A DNA stretch of 64,000 nucleotides from Chrysomallon squamiferum (GCA_012295275.1 CM022676.1:141100-205099); one strand, 5' to 3'; shown: positions 25,884 to 39,767, counted from the stretch's first letter. Translations and numbers: made by a program. The notes: generated from the letters alone by a model not told the origin.

Positions 25884-27156
25884 ACACTTACAAATACACA
25901 CACTCACACACACATATTCAGAGAAACATCTCCTACTGAATACATATACAATTGTAAAAGAAACAGAATTGAATTAATTAAATATTGCCAGAAAATTTAA
26001 TAATAAATAAACATCAGAATATTAATAAAATACAAAAGAAATAAAAAATTATGATTTGAAAAACCATTCTATCAAACGACAAAATAAAAAAAACAGTAAA
26101 TAAAATAATTTATTGTAAAAACAACAAGTTAAGTAGACAGGATAGAATAAATAAATAAATAAACAAATAAATAAAGTATTAAACTGTATTGTGAAAAATC
26201 GATATAATTGTTGATTTCTTTTGTGAGTACATCTCACGTAATGGACCTAACACTAATCTGTGTTTGTGAACACATATCACTAAAGGGAGATAAGTCTAAT
26301 CCATATAATTTTTACTTTCCTTAGTGAGTACATCTCACATAACGGACCTAAGTGTAAGGTTTGTTTGTGAACACATGTCACTAAAGGGAGATAAGTCTAA
26401 TCCATATAATTTTTACTTTCCTTAGTGAGTACATCTCACATAACGGACCTAACTGTAATCTTTGTTTGTGAACACATGTCACTAAAGGGAGATAAGTCTA
26501 ATCCATATAATTTTTACTTTCCTTAGTGAGTACATCTCACATAACCCTAACTGTAATCGGACCTAACTGTAATCCATGTGTTTTTCCTTAGTGAACACAT
26601 ATCACTAAAGGGAGATAAGTCTAATCGATATAATTTTTACTTTCCTTAGTGAGTACATCTCACATAACGGACCTAAGTGTAATCTTTGTTAGTGAACACA
26701 TATCACTAAAGGGAGAGAAGTCTAATCGATATAATTTTTACTTTCCTTAGTGAGTACATCTCACATAACGGACCTAACTGTAATCTTTGTTAGTGAACAC
26801 ATGTCACTAAAGGGAGATAAGTCTAATCCATATAATTTTTACTTTCCTTAGTGAGTACATCTCACATAACGGACCCTAAGTGTGTAATGTTTGTTAGTGA
26901 ACACATATCACTAAAGGGAGAGAAGTCTAATCGATATAATTTTTACTTTCCTCAGTGAGTACATCTCAAGTACGGGACCTAACTGTAATCTGGGCTGGTG
27001 AACACATATCACTTAAGGGAGATAAGTCTAATCCATATAATTTTTACTTTCCTTAGTGAGTACATCTCACGTACGGGACCTAACTGTAATGTGTGTTAGT
27101 GAACACATATCACTAAAGGGAGAGAAGTCTAATCGATATCATTTTTAGTTTGCTTA

Positions 27157-27190
<34 letters not shown>

Positions 27191-28039
27191 CACTTACAAA
27201 TACACACACTCACACACACATATTCAGATAAACATCTCCTACTGAATACATATACAATTGTAAAAGAAACAGAATTGAATTAATTAAATATTGCCAGAAA
27301 ATTTAATAATTAAATAAACATCAGAATATTAATAAAATACAAAAGAAATAAAAAATTATGATTTGAAAAACCATTCTATCAAACGACAAAATAAAAAAAA
27401 ATCAGTAAATAAAATAATTTATTTTATTGTAAAAACAACAAGTTAAGTAGACAGGATAGAATAAATAAATAAATAAACAAATAAATAAAGTATTAAACTG
27501 TATTGTGAAAAATCGATATAATTGTTGATTTCTTTTGTGAGTACATCTCAAGTAATGGACCTAACACTAATCTGTGTTTGTGAACACATATCACTAAAGG
27601 GAGATAATCCATATAACTTTTACTTTCCTTAGTGAGTACATCTCACATAACGGACCTAAGTGTAAGCTTTGTTAGTGAACACATATCACTAAAAAGGGAG
27701 ATAAGTCTAATCGATATAATTTTTACTTTCCTTAGTGAGTACATCTCAAGTAACGGACCTAACTGTAATCTGGGTTGGTGAACACATATCACTAAAGGGA
27801 GAAAGTCTAATCGATATAATTTTTTTTACTTCCTCAGTGAGTACATCTCAAGTACGGGACCTAACTGTAATCTGGGCTGGTGAACACATATCACTAAAGG
27901 GAGATAAGTCTAATCCATATAATTTTTACTTTCCTTAGTGAGTACATCTCACGTACGGGACCTAACTGTAATGTGTGTTAGTGAACACATATCACTAAAG
28001 GGAGAGAAGTCTAATCGATATCATTTTTAGTTTGCTTAG

Positions 28040-28070
<31 letters not shown>

Positions 28071-31000
28071 CTTACAAATACACACACTCACACACACATA
28101 TTCAGAGAAACATCTCCTACTGAATACATATACAATTGTAAAAGAAACAGAATTGAATTAATTAAATATTGCCAGAAAATTTAATAATTAAATAAACATC
28201 AGAATATTAATAAAATACAAAAGAAATAAAAAATTATGATTTGAAAAACCATTCTATCAAACGACAAAATAAAAAAATCAGTAAATAAAATAATTTATTG
28301 TAAAAACAACAAGTTAAGTAGACAGGATAGAATAAATAAATAAGTAAACAAATAAATAAAGTATTAAACTGTATTGTGAAAAATCGATATAATTGTTGAT
28401 TTCTTTTGTGAGTACATCTCACGTAATGGACCTAACACTAATCTGTGTTTGTGAACACATATCACTAAAGGGAGATAAGTCTAATCCATATAATTTTTAC
28501 TTTCCTTAGTGAGTACATCTCACATAACGGACCTAAGTGTAAGGTTTGTTAGTGAACACATATCACTAAAGGGAGAGAAGTCTAATCGATATAATTTTTA
28601 CTTTCCTCAGTGAGTACATCTCAAGTACGGGACCTAACTGTAATCTGGGTTTGTGAACACATATCACTTAAGGGAGATAAGTCTAATCTATATAATTTTT
28701 ACTTTCCTTAGTGAGTACATCTCACGTACGGGACCTAACTGTAATGTGTGTTAGTGAACACATATCACTAAAGGGAGATAAGTCTAATCCATATAATTTT
28801 TACTTTCCTTAGTGAACACATATCACACATAAGGGACCTAAGTGTAATCGATATCATTTTTAAAGGAGTTTGCTTAGTATAGTATATATATATATATATA
28901 TATATAAACACTTACAAATACACACACTCACACACACATATTCAGAGAAACATCTCCTACTGAATACATATACAATTGTAAAAGAAACAGAATTGAATTA
29001 ATTAAATATTGCCAGAAAATTTAATAATAAATAAACATCAGAATATTAATAAAATACAAAAGAAATAAAAAATTATGATTTGAAAAACCATTCTATCAAA
29101 CGACAAAATAAAAAAAAAGTCAGTAAATAAAATAATTTATTCTAAAAACAACAAGTTAAGTAGACAGGATAGAATAAATAAATAAGTAAACAAATAAATA
29201 AAGTATTAAACTGTATTGTGAAAAATCGATATAATTGTTGATTTCTTTTGTGAGTACATCTCACGTAATGGACCTAACACTAATCTGTGTTTGTGAACAC
29301 ATATCACTAAAGGGAGATAAGTCTAATCCATATAATTTTTACTTTCCTTAGTGAGTACATCTCACATAACGGACCTAAGTGTAAGGTTTGTTTGTGAACA
29401 CATGTCACTAAAGGGAGATAAGTCTAATCCATATAATTTTTACTTTCCTCAGTGAGTACATCTCACATAATGGACCTAACTGTAATCTGTGTTTGTGAAC
29501 ACATATCACTAAAGGGAGATAAGTCTAATCCATATAATGTTTACTTTCCTTAGTGAGTACATCTCACATAACGGACCTAAGTGTAAGGTTTGTTTGTGAA
29601 CACATGTCACTAAAGGGAGATAAGTCTAATCCATATAATTTTTACTTCCTTAGTGAGTACATCTCACATAACGGACCTAAGTGTAATGTTTGTTAGTGAA
29701 CACATATCACTAAAGGGAGAGAAGTCTAATCGATATAATTTTTACTTTCCTCAGTGAGTACATCTCAAGTACGGGACCTAACTGTAATCTGGGCTGGTGA
29801 ACACATATCACTTAAGGGAGATAAGTCTAATCCATATAATTTTTACTTTCCTTAGTGAGTACATCTCACGTACGGGACCTGACTGTAATGTGTGTTAGTG
29901 AACACATATCACTAAAGGGAGAGAAGTCTAATCGATATCATTTTTAGTTTGCTTAGTATATATATATATATATATATATAAATATATACACATACAAATA
30001 CACACACTCACACACACATATTCAGATAAACATCTGCTACTGAATACATATACAATTGTAAAAGAAACAGAATTGAATTAATTAAATATTGCCAGAAAAT
30101 TTAATAATTAATAAACATCAGAATATTAATAAAATACAAAAGAAATAAAAAATTATGATTTGAAAAACCATTCTATCAAACGACAAAATAAAAAAAATCA
30201 GTAAATAAAATAATTTATTGTAAAAACAACAAGTTAAGTAGACAGGATAGAATAAATAAATAAGTAAACAAATAAATAAAGTATTAAACTGTATTGTGAA
30301 AAATCGATATAATTGTTGATTTCTTTTGTGAGTACATCTCAAGTAATGGACCTAACACTAATCTGTGTTTGTGAACACATATCACTAAAGGGAGATAATC
30401 CATATAACTTTTACTTTCCTTAGTGAGTACATCTCACATAACGGACCTAAGTGTAAGGTTTGTTAGTGAACACATATCACTAAAGGGAGATAAGTCTAAT
30501 CGATATAATTTTTACTTTCCTCAGTGAGTACATCTCAAGTACGGGACCTAACTGTAATCTGGGCTGGTGAACACATATCACTAAAGGGAGAGAAGTCTAA
30601 TCGATATAATTTTTACTTTCCTCAGTGAGTACATCTCAAGTACGGGACCTAACTGTAATCTGGGCTGGTGAACACATATCACTTAAGGGAGATAAGTCTA
30701 ATCCATATAATTTTTACTTTCCTTAGTGAGTACATCTCACGTACGGGACCTGACTGTAATGTGTGTTAGTCAACACATATCACTAAAGGTAGAGAAGTCT
30801 AATCGATATCATTTTTAGTTTGCTTAGTGTATATATATATATATATAGAAACACTTACAAATACACACACTCACACACACATATTCAGAGAAACATCTCC
30901 TACTGAATACATATACAATTGTAAAAGAAACAGAATTGAATTAATTAAATATTGCCAGAAAATTTAATAATTAATAAACATCAGAATATTAATAAAATAC

Positions 31001-34000
31001 AAAAGAAATAAAAAATTATGATTTGAAAAACCATTCTATCAAACGACAAAATAAAAAAAATCAGTAAATAAAATAATTTATTGTAAAAACAACAAGTTAA
31101 GTAGACAGGATAGAATAAATAAATAAGTAAACAAATAAATAAAGTATTAAACTGTACTGTGAAAAATCGATATAATTGTTGATTTCTTTTGTGAGTACAT
31201 CTCAAGTAATGGACCTAACACTAATCTGTGTTTGTGAACACATATCACTAAAGGGAGATACTCCATATAACTTTTACTTTCCTTAGTGAGTACATCTCAC
31301 ATAACGGACCTAAGTGTAAGCTTTGTTAGTGAACACATATCACTAAAGGGAGAGAAGTCTAATCGATATAATTTTTACTTTCCTCAGTGAGGACATCTCA
31401 AGTACGGGACCTAACTGTAATCTGGGCTGGTGAACACATATCACTAAAGGGAGATAAGTCTAATCGATATAATTTTTACTTTCCTTTGTGACTACATCTC
31501 ACGTATGCGACCTAACTGTAATGTGTGTTAGTGAACACATATCACTAAAGGGAGAGAAGTCTAATCGATATCATTTTTAGTTTGCTTAGTATATATTTAT
31601 ATATATAGTAACACTTACAAATACACACACTCACACACACATATTCAGTGAAACATCTCCTACTGAATACATATACAATTGTAAAAGAAACAGAATTGAA
31701 TTAATTAAATATTGCCAGAAAATTTAATAATAAATAAACATCAGAATATTAATAAAATAGAAAAGAAATAAAAAATTATGATTTGAAAAACCATTCTATC
31801 AAACGACAAAATAAAAAAATCAGTAAATAAAATAATTTATTCTAAAAACATCAAGTTAAGTAGACAGGATAGAATAAATAAATAAGTAAACAAATAAATA
31901 AAGTATTAAACTGTATTGTGAAAAATCGATATAATTGTTGATTTCTTTTGTGAGTACATCTCACGTAATGGACCTAACACTAATCTGTGTTTGTGAACAC
32001 ATATCACTAAAGGGAGATAAGTCTAATCCATATAATGTTTACTTTCCTTAGTGAGTACATCTCACATAACGGACCTAAGTGTAAGGTTTGTTTGTGAACA
32101 CATGTCACTAAAGGGAGATAAGTCTAATCCATATAATTTTTACTTTCCTCAGTGAGTACATCTCACGTACGGGACCTAACTGTAATGTGTGTTAGTGAAC
32201 ACATATCACTAAAGGGAGATAAGTCTAATCCATATAATTTTTACTTTCCTTAGTGAGTACATCTCACATAACGGACCTAAGTGTAAGGTTTGTTTGTGAA
32301 CACATGTCACTAAAGGGAGATAAGTCTAATCCATATAATTTTTACTTTCCTTAGTGAGTACATCTCACATAACGGACCTAAGTGTAATGTTTGTTAGTGA
32401 ACACATATCACTAAAGGGAGAGAAGTCTAATCGATATAATTTTTACTTTCCTCAGTGAGTACATCTCAAGTACGGGACCTAACTGTAATCTGGGCTGGTG
32501 AACACATATCACTTAAGGGAGATAAGTCTAATCCATATAATTTTTACTTTCCTTAGTGAGTACATCTCACGTACGGGACCTGACTGTAATGTGTGTTAGT
32601 GAACACATATCACTAAAGGAGAGAAGTCTAATCGATATCATTTTTAGTTTGCTTAGTATATATATATATATATATATAACACTTACAAATACACACACTC
32701 ACACACACATATTCAGATAAACATCTGCTACTGAATACATATACAATTGTAAAAGAAACAGAATTGAATTAATTAAATATTGCCAGAAAATTTAATAATT
32801 AATAAACATCAGAATATTAATAAAATACAAAAGAAATAAAAAATTATGATTTGAAAAACCATTCTATCAAACGACAAAATAAAAAAATCAGTAAATAAAA
32901 TAATTTATTGTAAAAACAACAAGTTAAGTAGACAGGATAGAATAAATAAATAAATAAACAAATAAATAAAGTATTAAACTGTATTGTGAAAAATCGATAT
33001 AATTGTTGATTTCTTTTGTGAGTACATCTCAAGTAATGGACCTAACACTAATCTGTGTTTGTGAACACATATCACTAAAGGGAGATAATCCATATAACTT
33101 TTACTTTCCTTAGTGAGTACATCTCACATAACGGACCTAAGTGTAAGCTTTGTTAGTGAACACATATCACTAAAGGGAGAGAAGTCTAATCGATATAATT
33201 TTTACTTTCCTCAGTGAGTACATCTCAAGTACGGGACCTAACTGTAATCTGGGCTGGTGAACACATATCACTAAAGGGAGATAAGTCTAATCGATATAAT
33301 TTTTACTTTCCTGAGTGAGTACATCTCACATAACGGACCTAAGTGTAATGTTTGTTAGTGAACACATGTCACTAAAGGGAGATAAGTCTAATCGATATCA
33401 TTTTAATTTCCTTAGTATATATATATATATATATATAGAAACACTTACAAATACACACACTCACACACACATATTCAGAGAAACATCTCCTACTGAATAC
33501 ATATACAATTGTAAAAGAAACGGAATTGAATTAATTAAATATTGCCAGAAAATTTAATAATAAATAAACATCAGAATATTAATAAAATACAAAAGAAATA
33601 AAAAATTCTGATTTGAAAAACCATTCTATCAAACGACAAAATAAAAAAATCAGTAAATAAAATAATTTATTGTAAAAACAACAAGTTAAGTAGACAGGAT
33701 AGAATAAATAAATAAGTAAACAAATAAATAAAGTATTAAACTGTATTGTGAAAAATCGATATAATTGTTGATTTCTTTTGTGAGTACATCTCACGAAATG
33801 GACCTAACACTAATCTGTGTTTGTGAACACATATCACTAAAGGGAGATAAGTCTAATCCATATAATTTTTACTTTCCTTAGTGAGTACATCTAACATAAC
33901 GGACCTAAGTTTAAGGTTTGTTAGTGAACACATATCATTAAATGGATAGAAGTCTAATCGATATAATTTTTACTTTCCTCAGTGAGTACATCTCAAGTAA

Positions 34001-34850
34001 GGGACCTAACTCTAATCTGTGTTTGTGAAGACATGTCACTAAAGGGAGATAAGTCTAATCCATATAATTTTTACTTTCCTCAGTGAGTACATCTCAAGTA
34101 CGGGACCTAACTGTAATCTGTGTTTGTGAACACATATCACTAAAGGGAGATAGGTCTAATCGATATCATTTTTAGTTTGCTTAGTATATATATATATATA
34201 TATATAAAAACACTTACAAATACACACACTCACACACACATATTCAGAGAAACATATCCTACTGAATACATATTCAATTGTAAAAGAAACAGAATTGAAT
34301 TAATTAAATTTTGCCAGAAACTTTAATAATAAATAAACATCAGAATATTAATAAAATACAAAAGAAATAACAAATTATGATTTGAAAAACCATTCTATCA
34401 AATGACAAAATATAAAAATCAGTAAATAAAATAATTTATTGTAAAAACAACAAGTTAAGTAGACAGGGATAGAATAAATAAATAAGTAAACAAATAAATA
34501 AAGTATTAAACTGTATTGTGAAAAATCGATATTATTGTTGATTTCTTTTGTGAGTACATCTCACGTAATGGACCTAACACTAATCTGTGTTTGTGAACAC
34601 ATATCACTAAAGGGAGATAAGTCTAATCCATATAATTTTTACTTTCCTTAGTGAGTGCATCTCACATAACGGACCTAAGTGTAAGGTTTGTTAGTGAACA
34701 CATATCACTAAAGGGAGAGAAGTCTAATCGATATAATTTTTACTTTCCTTAGTGAGTACATCTCAAGTAAGGGACCTAAGTGTAATCTGTGTTTCTGAAC
34801 ACATATCTCTAAAGGGAGACAATTCTAAACGATATGATTTTTAGTTTGCT

Positions 34851-34892
<42 letters not shown>

Positions 34893-34974
34893 ATACACAT
34901 ACAAATACACACACTCACATACACAAACACACATACAGAGAAACATCTGGTACTGAATGCAGATAAAATTGTAA

Positions 34975-35890
34975 AATTGTTGTTTTTACAATAAATTATT
35001 TTATTTACTGAGTTTTTTATTTTGTCATTTGATAGAATGGGTTTTTAATTTCAGAATTTATTATTTCTTTTGTATTTTATTAATATTCTGATATTTATTT
35101 ATTATTATATTTTCTGGGAATTTTTGATTAATTGAATTTTGTTTCTTTTACAATTTTATCTGCATTCAGTACCAGATGTTTCTCTGTATATGTATGTGTG
35201 TATGTGAATGTGTGTATTTGTATGTGTATCTATATATATATATATTTGGTAACCAAACTAAAGATCACATCCTTTAGAATGATCTCCCTTTAGTGATATG
35301 TGTTCACAAACAAAGATTAGAGTTAGATCCCTTACCTGAGATGTATTCACTGAGGAAAGTAAAAATTATATGGATTAGACTTATCTCCCTTAAGTGATAT
35401 GTGTTCACTGGCCCAGATGTTTCTCTGTATATGTATGTGTGTATGTGAATGTGTGTAATTGTATGTGTGTCTATATATATATATACTAAGCAAACTAAAA
35501 ACCTTTAGTCATATGTGTCCACTAACACACATTAGAGTTAGGTCCCTTACGTAAGATGTACTCACTAAGCAAAGTAGAAATTATATGGATTAGACTTATC
35601 TCCCTTTAGTGATACGTGTTCACAAACACAGATTAGTGTTAGGTCCATTTCTTGAGATGTTCTCACTAAGGAAAGTAAATATTGTATAGATTAGACTTAT
35701 TTTCTTTTAGTGAAATGTTTTCACAAACACAGATTAGAGTTACGTCCATTACTTGAGATGTACTCACTCAGCACAGTAAGAAGTATATCGATCAGACTTA
35801 TCTCCCTTTAGTGATATGTGTTCTCGAACAGAGATTAGAGTTAGGTCCCTTACTTGAGATGTACTCACTAAGGAAACTAAAAATTATATC
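34975..35890. repeat. Inverted segment of the satellite
   Basis: Here spacer and 101-bp units are in reverse orientation: TGTTTTTACAATAAATTATT is the reverse of the spacer and CTCCCTTTAGTGATATGTGT the reverse of the unit. Flanking DNA is in the usual orientation. About 34.93-34.97 kb (GAAACATCTGGTACTGAATG) is complementary to about 35.15-35.19 kb, giving a large inverted-repeat junction. Confidence 0.88.
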
Positions 35891-37055
35891 GATTTTCCAC
35901 ATACGCAGAGAAACATCTGAGATGTACTCGATTTTAAAATGTATTGTGAAAAATCGATATAATTTTTGGTTTCCTTAGTGAATACATCTCACGTAAGGGA
36001 CCTAACTCTAATCTGTGTTCGTGAACGCATATCACTAAAGGGAGATAAATCTATTCCATATAATTTTTACTTTCCTCAGTGAATACATCTCAAGTAATTG
36101 ACCAAACTCTAGTCTGTGTTTCTGAACACATATCACTAAAGCGAGATAATTCTAAAGGATATGATTTTTAGTTTGCTTAGTATATATATATATAGATAGA
36201 TAGATACACATATCATTACACACACTCACATACACAAACACATATAAAGAGAAACGTCTGTTACTGAATGGAGATAAAATTGTAAAAGAAAGAAAATTCA
36301 ATTAATTAAAAATTCCCAGCAAATTTAATAATAAATAAATATCAGAATATTAATAAAATACAAAAGAAATAATAAATTCTGCATTTAAAAACCCAGTCTA
36401 TCAAATGACAAAATAAAAAACTCAGTAAATAAAATAATTTATTGTAAAAACAAGTAAAGTAGACATTATAGAATATATAAATAAGTAAAGAAATAAATAA
36501 AGTATCAAACTGTTTTTTGGAAAATCGATACAATTTTTAGTTTCCTTAGTGAGTACATCTCACGTAAGGGAACTAACTCTAATCTGTGTTCTTGAACGCA
36601 TATCACTAAAGGGAGATAAGTCTAATCGATAAAATTTTTACTTTCCTCAGTGAATACATCTCAAGTAAGGTACCTAACTCTAATCTTTGTTTGTGAACAC
36701 ATATCACTAAAAGGAGATAAGTCTGGTCTATATAATTTTTACATTCCTTAGTGAGTACATCTCAAGTAATGGACCAAACTCTAGTCTGTGTTTCTGAACA
36801 CATATCACTAAAGATAGATAAGTCTAATCCATATAATTTTTAGTTTGCTTAGTGAGTACATCTCATATAACGGACCTAAGTGTAAGGTTTGTTTGTGAAC
36901 ACATGTCACTAAAGGGAGATAAGTCTAATCCATATAATTTTTAGTTTGCTTAGTGAGTACATCTCACGTAAGGGACCTAACCGTAATGTGTGTTAGTGAA
37001 CATATATCACTAAAGGGCGATAAGTCTAATCGATATCATTTTTAGTTTGTATACC

Positions 37056-37654
37056 ACGTATATTTTCAGTGAAGGTCAGACTTTCTTGGATATTCGCCAT
37101 ATGGCTATGTTATGGGATGGAATGAATTTTTTTTTTTACCATCATAATACTTGCAGGATATTGTTGATTAAATTAACTCAGTGTAAGTTTAATCCAGTTC
37201 GAAGATCAAAATAAGCGCTAATTAAATATCGAAATATGATAACCTAAGATAAACAAAATGCACAACTTCAATATGAAAACATACGCTAAGACAATATATT
37301 CAGATTAACTGCGTTAACGGATGCTCTTTGCCAGGAAGTAGGAACAGCGATTTCTAATTGTCGGAACTTTTAAATCTCTCTCATTTCGGTGTTGTGTAAA
37401 ACATGTTTTTCAGGAGACCGGGCTGACACCAGGCGTGTCTCTCTCAGTGTTTGAATGAATGTGTGTCTTCAGACGCCTAGTAGATACCATTTATTTTATT
37501 ACTTTTGTGTTCGTGCTTTAAGACTGTGTACACGACTGAATACTATTTTGTTTTCAGACTGTGATACTGAACACGACTGACTACTATTTTGTTTTCAAAC
37601 TATTTTGAGAGAAAAGAAAGTAAAGAAAAAAGATAAAAAAAAAAAATAGATAAT

Positions 37655-37715
<61 letters not shown>

Positions 37716-37898
37716 AATAATAGTGCACATAATTAAAAAAAAACAAAGCTTTATAAGTGAATTCTTAAAATAATTATTATTTCGTTTATCTGCTGATTAA
37801 TCACATGAAAATATGACGATAATTAGTATCACAGGTCTAGTTGAGAATATTACAAACACGTGTACATTGACTTTATATTAAGTGTTTGTTATCTGCAG
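37056..37898. other. Non-satellite DNA upstream of the TSP1 exons
   Basis: The satellite ends near 37055. The rest is unique apart from an AAT run at about 37640-37708. No signal-peptide exon is recognised, though the start of the plus-strand TSP1 gene should lie here or farther upstream. Confidence 0.6.
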
Positions 37899-37985
37899 TG
37901 GATGGAAACTGAGGGTCTTGGGCAGCAGTGAAAAGTGAAGATTGCAGCGCGCCTACAAATACTGACAGATACGTAGACAGACAGA
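37899..37985 (+). pseudogene. Relic thrombospondin type 1 exon with a nonsense codon
   Basis: After a good acceptor (TTATCTGCAG) the frame reads VDGN, TGA (37910-37912), GSWAAVKSEDCSAPTNTD. This matches the starts of the neighbouring TSP1 exons (VDGGWSEW, VNGGWGQW, VNGQWSTW) with the first conserved Trp codon TGG replaced by TGA. The phase (1) is also the same. The remaining Cys-rich part is not recognisable and gives way to a GATA/GACA-rich tract. Probably a dead exon skipped or lost from the gene. Confidence 0.55.
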
Positions 37986-38139
37986 TAGAGAGGTAGGTAG
38001 TTCGTCAGAGTTGGTAGTATACCGAAAGCCACATCCAACTATACTGATTGTTATGTACACATGCGTACTGATAACTGTTTCAGATGTTTTGTGTAAGTCT
38101 GTTTTCTGCCTAAGACAGTATACTTTTAACTGAGTATAT

Positions 38140-38370
38140 GATATGTTTTTCTCTGTGTGTATGAATGTATTGCTATTTTTTGTATGCTATGTATATATGT
38201 AGCTGTATGTATGTATGAAGGTATGTATGCATGTATGTAGGTAGGTATGTAGGCAGGTATGCATAGGTGATATGTTTGTATGTTTGTGCATATGTTTGTA
38301 TTTAGATGTGTATGTAAGTATGTATACGTGTAAATGTATGTAGTAGGTAGGTAGGTATTCGTGGGTGTAA
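38140..38370. repeat. TATG/TAGG-rich low-complexity tract
   Basis: Imperfect TATG, TAGG and TGTA repeats in the intron upstream of the TSP1 exon at 38420. No coding content. Confidence 0.75.
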
Positions 38371-38419
38371 CTAGGTTTGTGGATGATGCAAGACTTACGT
38401 ATAAAATGTTACGTTGCAG

Positions 38420-38564
38420 TGGACGGTGGTTGGAGTGAGTGGAAAAAGTTAGACTACGTGGGGCAGTGCACTGTTACCTGTGCCCAGGGGTGCCGGGCTG
38501 AAATGTCCTGGAAGTCACGTGATCAGTGTGGCAGAGATTTGTAACACAAATATTACTTGTTCAG
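38420..38564 (+). CDS. Thrombospondin type 1 exon, frameshifted
   Basis: The acceptor is ACGTTGCAG and entry is phase 1. The first frame gives VDGGWSEWKKLDYVGQCTVTCAQ, the WxxW and C-x-x-x-C start of a TSP1 repeat. From the GGGG run at 38487-38490 the frame must slip by one base to give the expected end (LKCP...EICNTNITCSG), closing with TCAG before GTGCTGAG in phase 1. The exon is 145 bases where a phase 1-1 exon needs a multiple of three, which points to one extra base. It could be a real inactivating change or a sequencing or assembly error in the G run. TSP1 repeats are secreted or extracellular matrix/adhesion modules. Confidence 0.75.
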
Positions 38565-39054
38565 GTGCTGAGTCTCTTTATTTATTCATCTGAGTAGAAA
38601 ATATCAAAATAGAGAATGCAGGTTAAAAAGCAACAAAGTCGTAAAACTGTTGGTTATTTTTGTATTTCTTTCACTTTCATTGTCATATTCTAAGATAATT
38701 CAAATCTGGTTATATTTAAGAAGTAAGAAATTCAATGTGACGTTTTATAATTTGTCACCATTTCCCAGTCTAAGTAGATTAGAAGTAGCTGAAGTGACTT
38801 TCTTCTTCAGTGTCATTATTTTACTAAAACAACGTTTTGCACAATATGATGATTAATACACACACACTTACATATATATATATACATACATTCTCAGAAA
38901 CACACACACATACAGACCTTGGAACAAACATCTCCACACACTGAGTAAAGAGGACTGGGCTGGACACTCCAAATATCAGTGTATGTTTAAATATTTGCTT
39001 GTGGAATGCTGTCTCAGTAAATAAAGATTGTAATTTGTCTTGATCATCTGCCAG

Positions 39055-39246
39055 TTAATGGTGGCTGGGGTCAGTGGAAAAACATGAGTTTCAGCAGCTG
39101 CAACACATCGTGTGAAACTGGGGTGATGACGATACTCCAGACTCGAGACTGCGACAGTCCCAGTCCTGCTCTGGGCGGACGACCGTGCCGAAGAAGCAGG
39201 AACCAAACGACTGTAGATGTGTGCAACCAACACATACCTTGTGCAG
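39055..39246 (+). CDS. Thrombospondin type 1 exon, complete
   Basis: A 192-base exon (64 codons), acceptor CATCTGCCAG, donor GCAG before GTAAAC, phase 1-1. It reads VNGGWGQWKNMSFSSCNTSC, ETGVMTILQTRDCDSPSPAL, GGRPCRRSRNQTTVDVCNQH, IPCAG. All six Cys of a TSP1 repeat, the WxxW and the R-x-C-x-x-P core (TRDCDSPSPALGGRPC) are visible. It is followed by an intronic minisatellite. Confidence 0.93.
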
Positions 39247-39474
39247 GTAAACCGAGAAGAAGGTGACAGAAAAATAAACAACTTTTCTGAGTAACTGTTA
39301 CATACAGTTTGCAGAGAAGTACGTACAGGAAAATAAAAGGTTGTCAGAATTGACAAGCACACCAGAACCAAGACATGTTGACAGTATACAGATATGTTAG
39401 AGAGATGACGTATACTTACAGTTTACATGTCATGTTACTAACAACTGAATTGCTAATATTAAGTAAAGAAAAAT

Positions 39475-39712
39475 CTGGAGAAATGTCACAGACAAGTAAA
39501 GTTTAGAGAAATTTCACAGATAAGTATAGTTTAGAGAAATGTCATAAATAAGAAAAGTTTAGAGAAATGTCATAGATAAGTAGAGTTTAGAGAATTATCA
39601 CAGATAAGTAGAGTTTAGAGAAATGTCAAAGATAACTAAAATTTTGAGAAATGTCAGAGATAAGTAGAGTATAGAGAAATGTCACAGATAAGTGAAGTTT
39701 AGAGAAATGAAG
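39475..39712. repeat. 28-bp intronic minisatellite, about 8 units
   Basis: Units of about 28 bases such as AGAGAAATGTCACAGATAAG plus TAAAGTTT, with scattered substitutions. It lies in the intron between the second and third readable TSP1 exons. Confidence 0.88.
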
Positions 39713-39767
39713 CCTTATTAATATTAATGTTTATTTGGTTTATTTGAAACAAATATTGTCTCTGCAG

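Larger units (their letters stand above)
16339..37055. repeat. Higher-order satellite: ~101-bp units plus ~370-bp spacers
   Basis: More than 20 kb built from two parts. Part one is a ~101-base unit, itself a dimer of related halves (GTGAGTACATCTCAC... and GTGAACACATATCAC...), with TTTTTACTTTCCTTAG between units. Part two is a ~370-base spacer: an AT microsatellite, a CACACTCACACACA-rich bit, TACTGAATACATATACAATT, then AAATAAATA-rich DNA ending ATCGATATAATTGTTGATTT. Spacers recur near 16.34, 17.92, 18.76, 21.85, 23.01, 23.89, 24.86/24.95, 25.85, 27.16, 28.04, 28.88, 29.96, 30.83, 31.59, 32.66, 33.42, 34.19, 34.85 and 36.18 kb. Periods differ by multiples of about 100 bases. Open frames on both strands repeat with the array and are not genes. 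Confidence 0.95.

Noticed and set aside
18940-36533. A recurring ~62-residue minus-strand frame (MRCTHKRNQQLYRFF...) in many satellite spacers
   Set aside because: It repeats only because the spacer is homogenised. Other copies are interrupted, composition is that of A/T-rich DNA, and there are no splice or start signals. Not a gene family.
16339-37055. Regularly spaced repeats suggesting a CRISPR array
   Set aside because: Eukaryotic context, repeats of about 101 bases with no unique spacers, no cas genes, and 'spacers' that are themselves repeated.
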